64,000 nt of DNA, taken from contig JAFGAS010000072.1 of the NCBI GenBank assembly GCA_016933535.1, positions 65,410 to 129,409 on the forward strand. The letters are read 5' to 3'. The notes below the pieces were generated by a model that worked only from the letters and a program-made list of their open reading frames with translations, ran no database searches and was not told the DNA's origin. Shown in pieces: positions 1 through 8,591 of this stretch (position 1 is its first letter; every line of letters starts with the position of its first letter). Source of the DNA: Candidatus Zymogenaceae bacterium (lineage in GTDB: Bacteria > Desulfobacterota > Zymogenia > Zymogenales > Zymogenaceae). Both the position numbers and the translations under genes were made by a program.

Positions 1-121
1 ATGGATTGTTGATAAAACCCGATATTCAGAAAGATGTCATTACAAAAGACCAAGGCTCTTGCTGTAACTCCCTCACTCTCACTAGATGTACGGGATTTCC
101 CCTTCTCTCTCCCATCGGGCC

Positions 122-145
122 CCCCAAAGGGCCTGCCTTTTGGGG
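122..145 (-). terminator. Possible hairpin after the CoA-transferase operon
   Basis: A 7-bp inverted repeat (CCCCAAA / TTTGGGG) with a 10-base loop lies just past the stop codon of the last gene of the operon. No clear T-tract follows on the minus strand, so it may be a processing or RNA-stabilising hairpin rather than an intrinsic terminator. The first 120 bases of the window hold no gene that I can support. Confidence 0.3.
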
Positions 146-148
146 TGA

Positions 149-949
149 CTACACGTATCCCCGTTTTTCGTATATCTTTATCATCCGATGGGGATCGAGG
201 ATCTCCCGCATGACCCTGAGCTCTTCGGCCCTCGGCGGCTCGGTCTCGCGCACGTCAGCGGAGACCTTCATGTCCCAGGGGGTGTTATCCCTGACCTCGT
301 CCACCGAACTGCCCGGATGGTACGAGACGAGGTAGGCCTCCTTGGTCTTCTCGTCAAACCGCATGAGCGCCTTGTTGGTGATCAGCGCCGCGGGGCCCGT
401 GCCGGGGGGAAGTCCCCATTTTTCCCTGGCCCCCGGGCCGTCGATGTAGCCGGGGGTGGTGATGAAGTCGACCCGCTCGGCCAGCCTCCTGGTGTCGTGG
501 AGCGCGATGATGAGCACCCGCTTGACCAGAGAACCGATCGGATTTGCCCCGCCGCTGCCGGGCAGCCGGTTCTTTGGGGCCGCGTAATCGCCGATGACGG
601 TGGTGTTGACGTTGCCGTATTTATCTACCTGGGAGCCGGCCAGAAAACCCACGTCCACCCAACCCTTTTGGAGGAACATCCCCATGATATCGACGAGCCC
701 GCCGACAAACGCGGCGCCGGGGTTGAGGCACGGATCACCCACCGAGAGGGCCGGCCGCCGGGGCCGGGCGTCGTATACGCCGGACTCCTGCATCATGACG
801 GCGTTCTGAGCGTGAGTGTGTTTGGCGATATTTGCCGACATCGTCGGGAAACCGGTCCCCACGATGACGACGTCACCGTCTTTGATTTCCCGCGCTCCGC
901 AGCACGCCATCAATTCGGGTTTGATGTAGTCGTTGGGATGCGATGACAT
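149..949 (-). CDS. Glutaconate-type CoA-transferase, beta subunit
   Basis: Second subunit (266 aa) of a family I CoA-transferase of the GctAB / IpdAB type. Such enzymes move CoA from an acyl-CoA donor to a carboxylic acid through a glutamyl-CoA thioester. The motif MMQESG places a glutamate at residue 55, matching the catalytic Glu54 of glutaconate CoA-transferase beta, so real transferase activity is likely. A glycine-rich GTGFP stretch near residues 31-35 and LSVGDPCLNPGAAFVGG further on are typical. The start at 949 is chosen over upstream in-frame codons because those overlap the alpha gene and the upstream residues do not resemble the family. The alpha subunit gene is 56 bases upstream. 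The acid substrate is unknown; linkage to GRE1 suggests that its product or a derivative is activated. Confidence 0.85.
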   Translation of the reverse strand: MSSHPNDYIKPELMACCGAREIKDGDVVIVGTGFPTMSANIAKHTHAQNAVMMQESGVYDARPRRPALSVGDPCLNPGAAFVGGLVDIMGMFLQKGWVDVGFLAGSQVDKYGNVNTTVIGDYAAPKNRLPGSGGANPIGSLVKRVLIIALHDTRRLAERVDFITTPGYIDGPGAREKWGLPPGTGPAALITNKALMRFDEKTKEAYLVSYHPGSSVDEVRDNTPWDMKVSADVRETEPPRAEELRVMREILDPHRMIKIYEKRGYV

Positions 950-1005
950 ATAGAAAGACCCCCGAGTAAAGGACCTATGTCCCTGAAATAAAGGTGACGT
1001 TATAA

Positions 1006-1941
1006 TCAGTATTCGTAGCTTACCGGAAAGCTGAAGCCGAACCGCGCCTGGAGCCGATGAAAGGCCTCCCAGCCGAACTTCTTGATATAGTGGTCTATAT
1101 AATCGGCCCGGTCCTTGGTCCCGTAGACCCACTCGTCGAGAAATTCATTGAATCCCTGCTCGGTGTCGGATGCCTTCTGATAGAGCGCCCCGAAGACGAA
1201 ATCAACGTCGTAGAACCCCGGGGTATAACCCGGATGAGACCCGTACGGCTCCTCCACCACCGCCGCGACCTTGAAGTCCGGCACGATCGTGCGGGAGGGA
1301 TCCATACCAATCACGTCCCGGGAGACGATCCGTTCGGCCGAGACGATGACCTTTTTGCTGGCGTTGGCCCCCCACTGACAGTCACCCCCGATCCCCCAGA
1401 TTTGGGCGTTCCCGTTTTCGTCTGACTGCTGGACGTGGATGATGCCCACGTCGGGACTCAGGGCCGGCACCAGCATCACGGGGCTCTTATCAAAGGGGCT
1501 CTCGATCATCTTGTACTTGTTGTCCCCCATAAACGACTTCACGTTCATGAGATCGGTGCCCACCATGTCTTTGACCGGGATAAACGGCATCCCCATGGCG
1601 CCGGCCATGAGCATTAAGGGCAGCGACAGATTTGAATATTCTTCCAGCTCGATCTTATGGGGGATCGACTTCTCGATCGACCTTCGGTAGCAGCGTCCCA
1701 GCCCGTAGACCCCCAGCGACAGGAACGTCGCGATGAAACGCTTCACACAGCCGGCGCCGATCAGCATGTCAAAGTCGTCGGCGGCGTTGCTCCGGGTGAT
1801 GGTGAGGTCTTTTTTCCCCTGGCGGATGATCTCGTGGACGGCAGAAAAGGGGGTACGGCAGATGTAGCCGCCAATGTAGACAAAATCGCCGTCGGCCACG
1901 TGGGCGGCAATCGCTTCTTTCATGGTGGTCAGTTTGCTCAT
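1006..1941 (-). CDS. Glutaconate-type CoA-transferase, alpha subunit
   Basis: First subunit (311 aa) of the same heteromeric CoA-transferase. Recognisable stretches are GDFVYIGGY near the N-terminus, ARTP-like CRTPFSAVHEIIRQ, and AGAMGMPFIPVKDMVGTD in the middle, which form the CoA-binding lobe in GctA/IpdA proteins. The start at 1941 is preceded by GAGAGA. An in-frame ATG at 1992, only 8 bases past the GRE1 stop, lacks a ribosome-binding site. The gene follows GRE1 closely and precedes the beta subunit, so the three genes probably form one transcript. An alternative is an IpdAB-like ring hydrolase, since that enzyme shares the fold; the retained glutamate in the beta subunit argues for a transferase. 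Confidence 0.85.
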   Translation of the reverse strand: MSKLTTMKEAIAAHVADGDFVYIGGYICRTPFSAVHEIIRQGKKDLTITRSNAADDFDMLIGAGCVKRFIATFLSLGVYGLGRCYRRSIEKSIPHKIELEEYSNLSLPLMLMAGAMGMPFIPVKDMVGTDLMNVKSFMGDNKYKMIESPFDKSPVMLVPALSPDVGIIHVQQSDENGNAQIWGIGGDCQWGANASKKVIVSAERIVSRDVIGMDPSRTIVPDFKVAAVVEEPYGSHPGYTPGFYDVDFVFGALYQKASDTEQGFNEFLDEWVYGTKDRADYIDHYIKKFGWEAFHRLQARFGFSFPVSYEY

Positions 1942-1999
1942 CGTCTCTCTCAATAGCCTGATAATTGGACCCAATGCCGCGGGCCGGCTCATTGTCGGT

Positions 2000-4381
2000 C
2001 TAGATCTCGTACTGCGTTCTGCAGATGATCTCGTCCTGCGCCGTATCCGACAGCCCCGTGAAGAGGACGGAATAACCGCTTATCCTGACCACGAGGTCCT
2101 TATATTTTTCCGGCGCCTTCTGGGCGGCCCGCAGGACGTCGGAATCGACCATGTTGAACTGAACCTGCATGCCCCCCTTGTCGAAGTAGGTCTTGATGAA
2201 GGCCAACAGGTTTTCCGGCCTGATCTTTTTTCCCGGGAAGCGAAGGTTAAGGTTCGCACCGTTGTACAGTCTGGACAGGGGAAGCTTGGTCACCGAGTTT
2301 GCCACCGCGGTTGGCCCGATCATGGCGTTGCCGGTCGTCGGCGTCAGTCCGTTGCCCAGGATGTCTCCCGAGCTGCGGCCGTCGGGCGTGGCGGCGGTAA
2401 ACGATCCCATCGCCAGATGGAACCCCACCGAAAAGATCCCCGGCCAGAACGAGCCACCCCGGTAGTTCTTGTGCTTTGCCATCTCGTCGCAGAAGTTATC
2501 GACAACCCACGCGGCCATGGCATCCACCTCGTCGACGTCGTTGCCGTATTTAGGGATCTTGGTGAGGAAGTAGGTCCGCTTGTCTTCGGCGTCCATCCAG
2601 TCGTCCGCCATATGTTGGACAAGCTCACCGATCGTCATGACCTTGTCTTCGAAGACCGCCTTCTTGACGGCATACAGGCTGTCGGCGACGTTTGCAAAAC
2701 CCATGAACTGGACGCCGGTGGAATTGTAAACGGCCCCGCCCGCCGTGGCATCTTTTCCCTTCTCGAGGCACCCCTCGATCATAGCGGAGGCAAAGGGAGA
2801 GGGGACGAGCTCCCCGACGGCCTGGTCCATGCACGCCATCCCCCGAACCACCTGCCGGAGGAAGTGGGACTCCTGGGCGACGTAGGCCTTTTTCACGTCT
2901 TCAAAAGAGCTGAATTGTGCGGGATCGCCCGTCTCCAGGCCGGACTGATAGCCGAAGGTATTGTCGATTCCGTTGGAAAGGGCCAGTTCCAGGCACTTTA
3001 TCCCGTTGAACTGCACCGCGAAGGTGGAGCCGTAGGTCTTGCCCTGGGCGTTGGGCTCCAGGCATCCCACCGGCCCGTAGTTGCGGGCATCGGCCGGAGT
3101 GTGGCCGCCGGTCACGAGCGCCTTGACGACAGCCTCGTCGTTGAAGAAGTGCATGAGGACGCCTTCCCGCGCGTAGGCGACGGCCCGCATGAAGAAGTCA
3201 CGGGGCGTCTTTTCGGAAATCCTGACCCCGAAATTGGGCTGGACCGTCCTGATATCGGCATAGGCGTCCAGGCCGATATAGCTCATCTCACAGACGGCGT
3301 CGTTTCCCTCTTCGTCGATACCGCCGACCACGACGTTCTGGGTGGTCTTGCCTTCCGTCCCCTCGCCTCCGGGGATGAACGCCTCTTCCAGCACGTTCCA
3401 TATCTCGCACATCTTGAGGAACATCAGGGACAGCAGCTCCTTGGCCCGGTCGTAGTCTATACGGCCCGCGGCCTTGTCCGCCTCGTAGTAGGGCGAGAGA
3501 ATCCGGTCGATACGTCCCAGCGATATGGAGTTTCCGCCCGACTCGATCTGGCTGATCAGGTGGACGAAATAAACGGATTGAACGGCCTCGTGATAGGTCC
3601 GGGCCGGGTGTTCGGGGACATGGGCGCAGACCCGGGCGATCTCGGCAAGCTCAGCCTTGCGGACCGGGTCTTTTTCGCCTTCGGCCATCCGGGAGGCACA
3701 ATCGGCGTAGCGTTGCGCAACCCTGACGGCCGATTCCAGCGACCGGATAACGGCATCGTAAAAGAGGCCCTTATCCCCCTTCTTGTCTTCGGCCGAAAGC
3801 CGCTCCAGTTTTGCCGCGGCCTCCTTGATAACGCCCCGGAGCCCCACCTTCAACAGCTTTTCGTGATCCATCGTGAAGTGACCGACGCCGTAGGTAATCT
3901 CGAGCATCATGGTAAAGATGTATTTATCCATGTCGTCGGTCACGTCGGAGGGAAGGAGCTCGGTCAGGCGCTCTTCCACGCTCTTGCCCTGCCAGAAGGG
4001 AAGGATATCCCGGATAAGCTCTTCCTTTTCGGCCTCGGTTATCAAGGCCCGCTGAATTACCCGCTGGTTGAAGCTCTCCAGATCGCCCTCGATCCAGCCG
4101 GCCTTATTTTCGGGAAAAAGCGGCGCCCCCTTCCTTTTTTCCGTACGCGCCCCGACGATCAGCTCGCCGTCGCGGATGACGACGTCGATGTTATCGAGTA
4201 TCTCGGCCGTCGCGAGGCTCATCCTCGTGAGCGGGGGCTTCGTCCAGTTTTTGGCCATCGATGCCGTGAGATAGCGCGCCCGCTGGACGCTTACCTCTTG
4301 AGGGGCCTCGACAATCGCCTCCCGCAGTTTCCAGACACGGGAGGTCGGGATTTTTTGTGCGTTCGTCTCCTGGGATAACAT
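2000..4381 (-). CDS. Glycyl radical enzyme 1 (dehydratase/decarboxylase type)
   Basis: A complete GRE of 793 aa (pyruvate formate-lyase superfamily). The thiyl-radical cysteine lies in GPVGCLEP (Cys440) with Glu442 two residues on, as in the CVE motif of choline lyase, glycerol dehydratase and arylacetate decarboxylases. The C-terminal radical site is VRISGYSVLF (Gly769). Absence of the fumarate-adding loop argues against a succinate synthase. The start has a strong AAGGAGG ribosome-binding site, and a sigma70-type promoter lies 60-90 bases upstream. The gene heads the operon with the CoA-transferase subunits and follows two NAD(P)-dependent oxidoreductase genes. No activase gene lies beside it; the nearest is at 39057. 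The substrate cannot be named. A decarboxylase or dehydratase acting on an organic acid that is then thioesterified is an inference from the neighbours. Confidence 0.9.
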   Translation of the reverse strand: MLSQETNAQKIPTSRVWKLREAIVEAPQEVSVQRARYLTASMAKNWTKPPLTRMSLATAEILDNIDVVIRDGELIVGARTEKRKGAPLFPENKAGWIEGDLESFNQRVIQRALITEAEKEELIRDILPFWQGKSVEERLTELLPSDVTDDMDKYIFTMMLEITYGVGHFTMDHEKLLKVGLRGVIKEAAAKLERLSAEDKKGDKGLFYDAVIRSLESAVRVAQRYADCASRMAEGEKDPVRKAELAEIARVCAHVPEHPARTYHEAVQSVYFVHLISQIESGGNSISLGRIDRILSPYYEADKAAGRIDYDRAKELLSLMFLKMCEIWNVLEEAFIPGGEGTEGKTTQNVVVGGIDEEGNDAVCEMSYIGLDAYADIRTVQPNFGVRISEKTPRDFFMRAVAYAREGVLMHFFNDEAVVKALVTGGHTPADARNYGPVGCLEPNAQGKTYGSTFAVQFNGIKCLELALSNGIDNTFGYQSGLETGDPAQFSSFEDVKKAYVAQESHFLRQVVRGMACMDQAVGELVPSPFASAMIEGCLEKGKDATAGGAVYNSTGVQFMGFANVADSLYAVKKAVFEDKVMTIGELVQHMADDWMDAEDKRTYFLTKIPKYGNDVDEVDAMAAWVVDNFCDEMAKHKNYRGGSFWPGIFSVGFHLAMGSFTAATPDGRSSGDILGNGLTPTTGNAMIGPTAVANSVTKLPLSRLYNGANLNLRFPGKKIRPENLLAFIKTYFDKGGMQVQFNMVDSDVLRAAQKAPEKYKDLVVRISGYSVLFTGLSDTAQDEIICRTQYEI

Positions 4382-4442
4382 GGTGGCCTCCTTGGCTATT
4401 CCGTTTTTACTGCCTCACTAATGATGAGTATTGTACTACACT

Positions 4443-4471
4443 ATTATCCCACCGAGGGGCTTAATTTTCAA
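4443..4471 (-). promoter_or_regulatory. Sigma70-type promoter of the GRE1 operon
   Basis: Read on the minus strand, TTGAAA (4466-4471) is followed after 17 bases by GATAAT (4443-4448), a near-consensus promoter. It lies between the end of the SDR gene and the GRE1 start, so GRE1 and the CoA-transferase can be transcribed apart from the PadR-linked genes. Confidence 0.55.
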
Positions 4472-4476
4472 TAGTT

Positions 4477-5307
4477 TTATACCCTGATCTTCATGTAGCT
4501 TTCGAGGACGAAATCCTTGACCCGTTTCGGCAGGAAGCGGTTGAGTTTCATGAGGAAAGCGTCCGCAAACAGGAGTTGATTGTAGAACTTGGGCCGATCC
4601 TTCTGGACGATATTCACGATAGTACGGGCGGCCGCCTCAGGAGTGGGAGCGGATTTTATGAGCTCGTTGTCCCGGTCGATGAACCGCTTGACCCGATCCC
4701 GATAGGGAGACTTTTCCGGCGGGAGATGGTGGATCTTGGCGGCAAATGTCGTGGAAACCTGTGCCGGCTCGATGATCGCGACCTTTATGCCGTAGGGCCT
4801 GACCTCGTATTCCATCGACTCGATGAACCCCGTTATGGCGAACTTGGACGCGGTATAGATCGACTCAAAGGGAAACGGGATACGGCCGACGAGAGACGAC
4901 ATTGCAATCAGCTTGCCGCCGCCGGCCTTTCTCATCGACGGGATAAAGGCCTGGAAGATGGCCATTGCCCCGATGACGTTGATCTCCAGGCACTTGAGGG
5001 CCTTTTCAAGCTCGATTTCCTCAAACGGCCCGAAGAAGCCGATCCCGACGTTGGAGAGCACCGTGCCCACCGTCCCGTATTTCTTGAGGACGTCGTCCCG
5101 GAATTTCAGGATGCCCTTTCGGTCGGTGATATCCATGGCGATCAGGTGGTGATCCCCGCCTATGGCCTTGAGTTCCTTCTTGAGCGATTCGACGGCGGTT
5201 CCGTTCATGTCGAACCCGGCAATGCTGTATCCGGTTCCGGCAAGGATCTTGGCAACTTCCCGGCCCATTCCTTCTCCGAGGCCGGTGATGACGATTGTCT
5301 TTGTCAT
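4477..5307 (-). CDS. Short-chain dehydrogenase/reductase (SDR)
   Basis: A classical SDR of 276 aa using NAD(P)H. The cofactor loop TGLGEGMG is at residues 8-15. The active site has Ser137/138 in MSSLVG and Tyr151/Lys155 in YTASK, and Asn110 completes the usual tetrad. A SNVGIG stretch replaces the common NNAG. The C-terminal 60 residues are basic and hydrophobic, as in SDRs acting on lipids or retinol-like substrates. The start has GGAG eight bases upstream. It sits between the epimerase-like gene and GRE1. Substrate unknown; a role in preparing or processing the GRE1 substrate is possible but unproven. Confidence 0.85.
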   Translation of the reverse strand: MTKTIVITGLGEGMGREVAKILAGTGYSIAGFDMNGTAVESLKKELKAIGGDHHLIAMDITDRKGILKFRDDVLKKYGTVGTVLSNVGIGFFGPFEEIELEKALKCLEINVIGAMAIFQAFIPSMRKAGGGKLIAMSSLVGRIPFPFESIYTASKFAITGFIESMEYEVRPYGIKVAIIEPAQVSTTFAAKIHHLPPEKSPYRDRVKRFIDRDNELIKSAPTPEAAARTIVNIVQKDRPKFYNQLLFADAFLMKLNRFLPKRVKDFVLESYMKIRV

Positions 5308-5393
5308 AATAACTCCATGCTAAATAAATTTAATCGAATACCGATTGGAATCCCTTTTTTTTATATCGCGCCGCCCGGCGGCACCGTTTACTG

Positions 5394-6389
5394 TTATCGC
5401 ATCTCCAGTTTGCCGTCCCGGTAGAGTTGGGCGATCTCTTCCATCGACTTCTCAAAGTCGGGATACGTGAACGTGAAGCCTGTTTTCTTGAGCTTGGTGT
5501 TGTCCACCACGTAGTCATGATAGAGATACTCGACGGCATCGTACTCGAGGTCGGGTACTTTCCCCTTCCGGGCCGACACAAAGCCGTCGGCCTTGGCGGC
5601 TATCTTGACCAGCCACAGGGGGAGGTGAAGGCTGGGCGGTTTTTTCCCGAAGGCCAGTGCCGCCAGGGTCAGGGCCCGCTCGATGGTCGGCTTGGAATCG
5701 TCGACGATGTTATAGGCCTGGCCGGTGTTTCCCGAGAGCTCCGACAAGTGCACCACCGCCCGCGCCACGTCCTCGGCCCGGACGTTGGCAAGGAGCTGTG
5801 TGCCGCTGCCGGGGATTGCCGTAATCGAGGTGGGCCGGGAAAAGGCCTTGCCCGCCCCGTCCGTACAGCGGGGGCCGTAGACCGTGCAGGGGCGGCAGAG
5901 GACGGCATCGAGGCCCTTTTCGAGGGCCTTGGAAAGCATATTTTCGCCGTCCCGCTTGCTCTTTCCGTAGTCGTCCTGCGGGTTGCGCGGAGAGTCTTCC
6001 CGGAAGGGGGAGCCGGTATACGGCCCGTAGACGCTGGTGGAGGTCACGTGAACAAAACGCTTTACCCCTGCCTTTTTGGCCTCGTCGGTGATCAGGGCTA
6101 CCCCCGCAACGTTGGTGGGGTAGAGCCGCTCATAGGGAGTGGAAAAATTGCAGATTGCACCCATGTGGATGACCCGATCGACATCCCCGGCAAACAGCGG
6201 CCCTACCGTCTCGGGTTTCGTCAGATCGGCGGCCACGTACTGGACCCCCAGTCGGTCGAAAAACGAGGTGTCTTTCCTGGGTCGGGCCGAGGCCCTGACT
6301 TTGACGCCCGATTTGGCCAGATATTCGACCACGTGGCTCCCCATGAAACCTGCGGCCCCGGTAACCAGCGTAATCTCTGTGAATTTCAC
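5394..6389 (-). CDS. NAD-dependent epimerase/dehydratase family protein
   Basis: An extended SDR of 331 aa. It has the nucleotide-binding motif TGAAGFMG (residues 10-17), the STSVYG strand (117-122) and the catalytic YGKSK (Tyr141, Lys145). The C-terminal substrate-binding half is of the 3-beta-hydroxysteroid dehydrogenase / dihydroflavonol reductase kind rather than clearly a nucleotide-sugar epimerase. The start is GTG, supported by a strong AGGAGGAG site. The gene begins 41 bases after the PadR gene and is followed by the SDR gene 86 bases on, so the three probably form one transcript. Substrate not identifiable. Confidence 0.8.
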   Translation of the reverse strand: MKFTEITLVTGAAGFMGSHVVEYLAKSGVKVRASARPRKDTSFFDRLGVQYVAADLTKPETVGPLFAGDVDRVIHMGAICNFSTPYERLYPTNVAGVALITDEAKKAGVKRFVHVTSTSVYGPYTGSPFREDSPRNPQDDYGKSKRDGENMLSKALEKGLDAVLCRPCTVYGPRCTDGAGKAFSRPTSITAIPGSGTQLLANVRAEDVARAVVHLSELSGNTGQAYNIVDDSKPTIERALTLAALAFGKKPPSLHLPLWLVKIAAKADGFVSARKGKVPDLEYDAVEYLYHDYVVDNTKLKKTGFTFTYPDFEKSMEEIAQLYRDGKLEMR

Positions 6390-6430
6390 GGCGCTCCTCC
6401 TGTGTAACTAACGTCCGGCAACCTCCCGGT

Positions 6431-6985
6431 TTATTGTATCCCCGCCTTCCGGGGTCTTCGAGAGGAGATCTCGGCGGCAATCTCGGTCTTGGCCCGTTCA
6501 AGCCAGGCCAGCATCATCTCGTTGAGCGAAATACCCAATTCTCTCATAAGGCGGACGTGGATGTTCTCGTTTTGTTTATGATCATATCGGTGTTGCCGTG
6601 AGGAGAGATCCGCCGTATAGACTCGTATCTGTTCCTCGATGATTTCGAGGGCCCGTTCTTTATCACTGAAAGAGAAAAAGACGAACTTAAGCAGAAAGGG
6701 ATCGCGGATGAGCATCCCCCGCTCGGGCGCCGTATTGAGCCACCCCGTGAAGGCCTCTTCACCCTTTTCTGTGATAGAATAGAGTTTCTTGTCGGGGGCG
6801 TTTCTTTGGGCCACGTCGATCTTCGTCACCAGCCCTTCCTGTTCGAGCTGCTTGAGGTTCGGGTAGATCTGGCCGTAGTTGATGGACCACATAAAGCCGA
6901 ATTCATTCTCGATGACTTCTTTGACACGGTAGCCGTGCATATCTTTGTAATGAAGCAGCCCCAAGATGGCATATTTCACGGACAT
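6431..6985 (-). CDS. PadR-family transcriptional regulator
   Basis: A 184-aa repressor-type protein. Residues 1 to about 75 form the PadR winged helix, with the typical opening VKYAILGLLHYKDMHGYRVKE and YGQIYPNLKQLEQEGLV for the recognition helix. The rest is an alpha-helical dimerisation domain of the vir subtype, rich in charged residues. The start at 6985 has GAGGAAAC upstream; longer in-frame extensions to 7228 run through AT-rich promoter DNA and are rejected. PadR proteins usually repress the adjacent operon and themselves until a phenolic or other small ligand binds. Here the likely targets are its own promoter (7103-7132) and the two oxidoreductase genes behind it. Confidence 0.88.
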   Translation of the reverse strand: MSVKYAILGLLHYKDMHGYRVKEVIENEFGFMWSINYGQIYPNLKQLEQEGLVTKIDVAQRNAPDKKLYSITEKGEEAFTGWLNTAPERGMLIRDPFLLKFVFFSFSDKERALEIIEEQIRVYTADLSSRQHRYDHKQNENIHVRLMRELGISLNEMMLAWLERAKTEIAAEISSRRPRKAGIQ

Positions 6986-7102
6986 AATGTTTCCTCGCTG
7001 GATTGGGAAAAGAGCTCGATCGGTCAACGGGAAAAGGGGGTATCGGATCGCAAAAAGGAACCGATACACCGTTACGGGGAAGAGCCGATGAATTATGTTA
7101 AA

Positions 7103-7132
7103 AGTATATATATCTATAGTATATAATGTCAA
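7103..7132 (-). promoter_or_regulatory. Promoter of the PadR-epimerase-SDR operon
   Basis: On the minus strand a consensus -35 TTGACA (7127-7132) is followed by a wholly AT spacer and TATACT (7103-7108) at 18 bases, or TATATA at 16 bases. The AT-rich spacer contains CTATAG and is a reasonable place for PadR to bind, but I see no convincing long palindrome. The following 7133-7445 stretch holds no gene that I can support. Confidence 0.5.
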
Positions 7133-7445
7133 GGGTTTTCTTCCGACGATCTCAGAAAGATAGCGTCGAGATTCGCGGCGATATCGTGCGATATGAGGTA
7201 TAGTGCGGCCACCTGTTTGATTTCTCATGTACCTGCCGATACGTCTATGTTAGTATTGTTCAGCTGTTCCGTACGATTACGGAAAATCCAACGCTCGCAG
7301 AAAGGAAGGACTTACGATACGGGTAATGGGAAGTGTATTGAGCCTCATGAGCACACTGAGCCTCATTGCCGCCCAGGAAGATGCAGGCAGAAGCGGGATA
7401 AACTCGTTCTCTTCTTATCACAGGCAATACCTCCGGTCAAAGACA

Positions 7446-8144
7446 ATGAAACCGGCGGCCCTGCTCCTGCTCTTCTGTATGATCTCCGTCCTGTTGGGGA
7501 TCCCGGCCCGGGCCGATCCGCTGCTTTCCGCCGAGACCGCCGCCGGGCTCTTCTCTTCCCGAACCAACGAGGAAGGGAGGCCCTTTTCACCGGCGGCCGT
7601 CACGATCGTCGAAGGCGCCTTTACCGCCCCCGGCCGGACCGAGGCCGTTGTCTCGTTTGTGGATACGAGTCAATCGCGTGCCGCCGGATCGGCCGAGATA
7701 TGGCTGCTGAGGCTCGTTGACGCCGGTTGGGAGCCGATCCTCAAGATCACCGATTTCGATACCGCAGAATTTATCACCACGGACCTAAACGGCGACGGCG
7801 TCCGTGAAATTCTCACCCACACGGCCGGCGGAGACCAGGGCTTCCTCATTATCCGCCGACGCCTGATATACTTTGGGGACGGCAATCCAACCGATCTTCT
7901 GACCTTCGAGGGTTTTGATAATACGGGGTGGCCCGACAACGGGATTTGCGCCTTCGACTCATGTTTTACCTTTAGAGACGTCAACAGAGATGGAATCCTC
8001 GAAGTCGAGCTGACCCAGTATTATGACTACTGCAAAAAGGAGGGGGACGCATCGGTCTTCCTGCGCCGTTCCCCGCGGACGGCCGTCTTTCGTCCCGTCG
8101 TCTCGCCCTCCGGATCGATCATCGGCATAGAACGGCTCAGATAG
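7446..8144 (+). CDS. Secreted protein with FG-GAP-like segments
   Basis: A 232-aa exported protein of unknown function. The start at 7446 is chosen because it gives a clean signal peptide (MKPAALLLLF..., cleaved after GIPARA). No good ribosome-binding site is visible, and in-frame ATGs at 7326 and 7347 remain possible. Two DxNxDG motifs, DLNGDGVREIL and DVNRDGILEVEL, resemble the calcium-binding loops of FG-GAP/VCBS repeats, so the mature part may be a small beta-propeller-like or calcium-binding fold. It stands alone, with a possible hairpin after its stop. No function can be assigned. Confidence 0.65.
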   Translation: MKPAALLLLFCMISVLLGIPARADPLLSAETAAGLFSSRTNEEGRPFSPAAVTIVEGAFTAPGRTEAVVSFVDTSQSRAAGSAEIWLLRLVDAGWEPILKITDFDTAEFITTDLNGDGVREILTHTAGGDQGFLIIRRRLIYFGDGNPTDLLTFEGFDNTGWPDNGICAFDSCFTFRDVNRDGILEVELTQYYDYCKKEGDASVFLRRSPRTAVFRPVVSPSGSIIGIERLR

Positions 8145-8164
8145 CCGCAGGCCGATCCTCTTTT

Positions 8165-8185
8165 CTCGCCTGTTTTCCCGGCGAG
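8165..8185 (+). terminator. Possible terminator hairpin after the secreted protein gene
   Basis: A CTCGCC / GGCGAG inverted repeat with a 9-base T-rich loop begins 20 bases past the stop. There is no T-tract after it, so the assignment is weak. Confidence 0.3.
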
Positions 8186-8206
8186 CCGATCCGTAATCCG
8201 CCTTCA

Positions 8207-8235
8207 TTGACAAAACGGCTCCCGTAGACTATATT
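8207..8235 (+). promoter_or_regulatory. Strong sigma70-type promoter for the SHOCT gene pair
   Basis: TTGACA (8207-8212), a 17-base spacer and TATATT (8230-8235) make a nearly perfect vegetative promoter about 110 bases before the first SHOCT gene. The A/T-rich leader that follows contains no gene. Confidence 0.7.
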
Positions 8236-8345
8236 ATTATTAAATTAATAGAGTATATTGCCGCCGGCGCCGAAGGAAATATGTATTCGTTCTGTTTATA
8301 CTAGCAAGAGAGTAGTATTAATCATTCTAATGGGAGGAGAAACTG

Positions 8346-8546
8346 GTGGGAATAGTATTAGTGCTGTTTTTGGTGCTTATCGGGTGGCTGTTCTACCGCT
8401 ACCTGTCTCAGGGCAGGCTCGATCTCTTGAAGTCGGACATCACCGGACCGGGTCAAGCGCCCGAAGATATCCTGAAGCAGCGTCTGGCCGAGGGGAAGAT
8501 CGATAAAAAGGAATATGCCCGGATAAGACGGACCCTTCACTCCTGA
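8346..8546 (+). CDS. Small membrane protein with C-terminal SHOCT domain
   Basis: A 66-aa protein with one N-terminal transmembrane helix (IVLVLFLVLIGWLFY) and a C-terminal SHOCT motif (DILKQRLAEGKIDKKEYARIR, trimmed here to its key residues L, G, I, E). SHOCT domains are short C-terminal oligomerisation modules of unknown detailed role. The start is GTG, placed by the strong GGGAGGAG site nine bases upstream. The next gene encodes a second SHOCT protein and the same order leads into a cupredoxin remnant, so the three may have formed one envelope or metal-related unit. Confidence 0.8.
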   Translation: MGIVLVLFLVLIGWLFYRYLSQGRLDLLKSDITGPGQAPEDILKQRLAEGKIDKKEYARIRRTLHS

Positions 8547-8591
8547 AATTGAGCGGCGGGTCGGTCGGACTTCCGAGAAAGGAGAACCACG

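Noticed and set aside
1922-4378. Plus-strand open frame of about 818 codons opposite GRE1
   Set aside because: It is the exact antisense of a clear GRE gene, has no family-like sequence, and long antisense frames are expected in G/C-rich codon-biased DNA.
7103-7132. Perfect palindrome as PadR operator
   Set aside because: CTATAG is self-complementary, but its flanks do not pair when aligned about the same centre; only an AT-rich promoter can be claimed.
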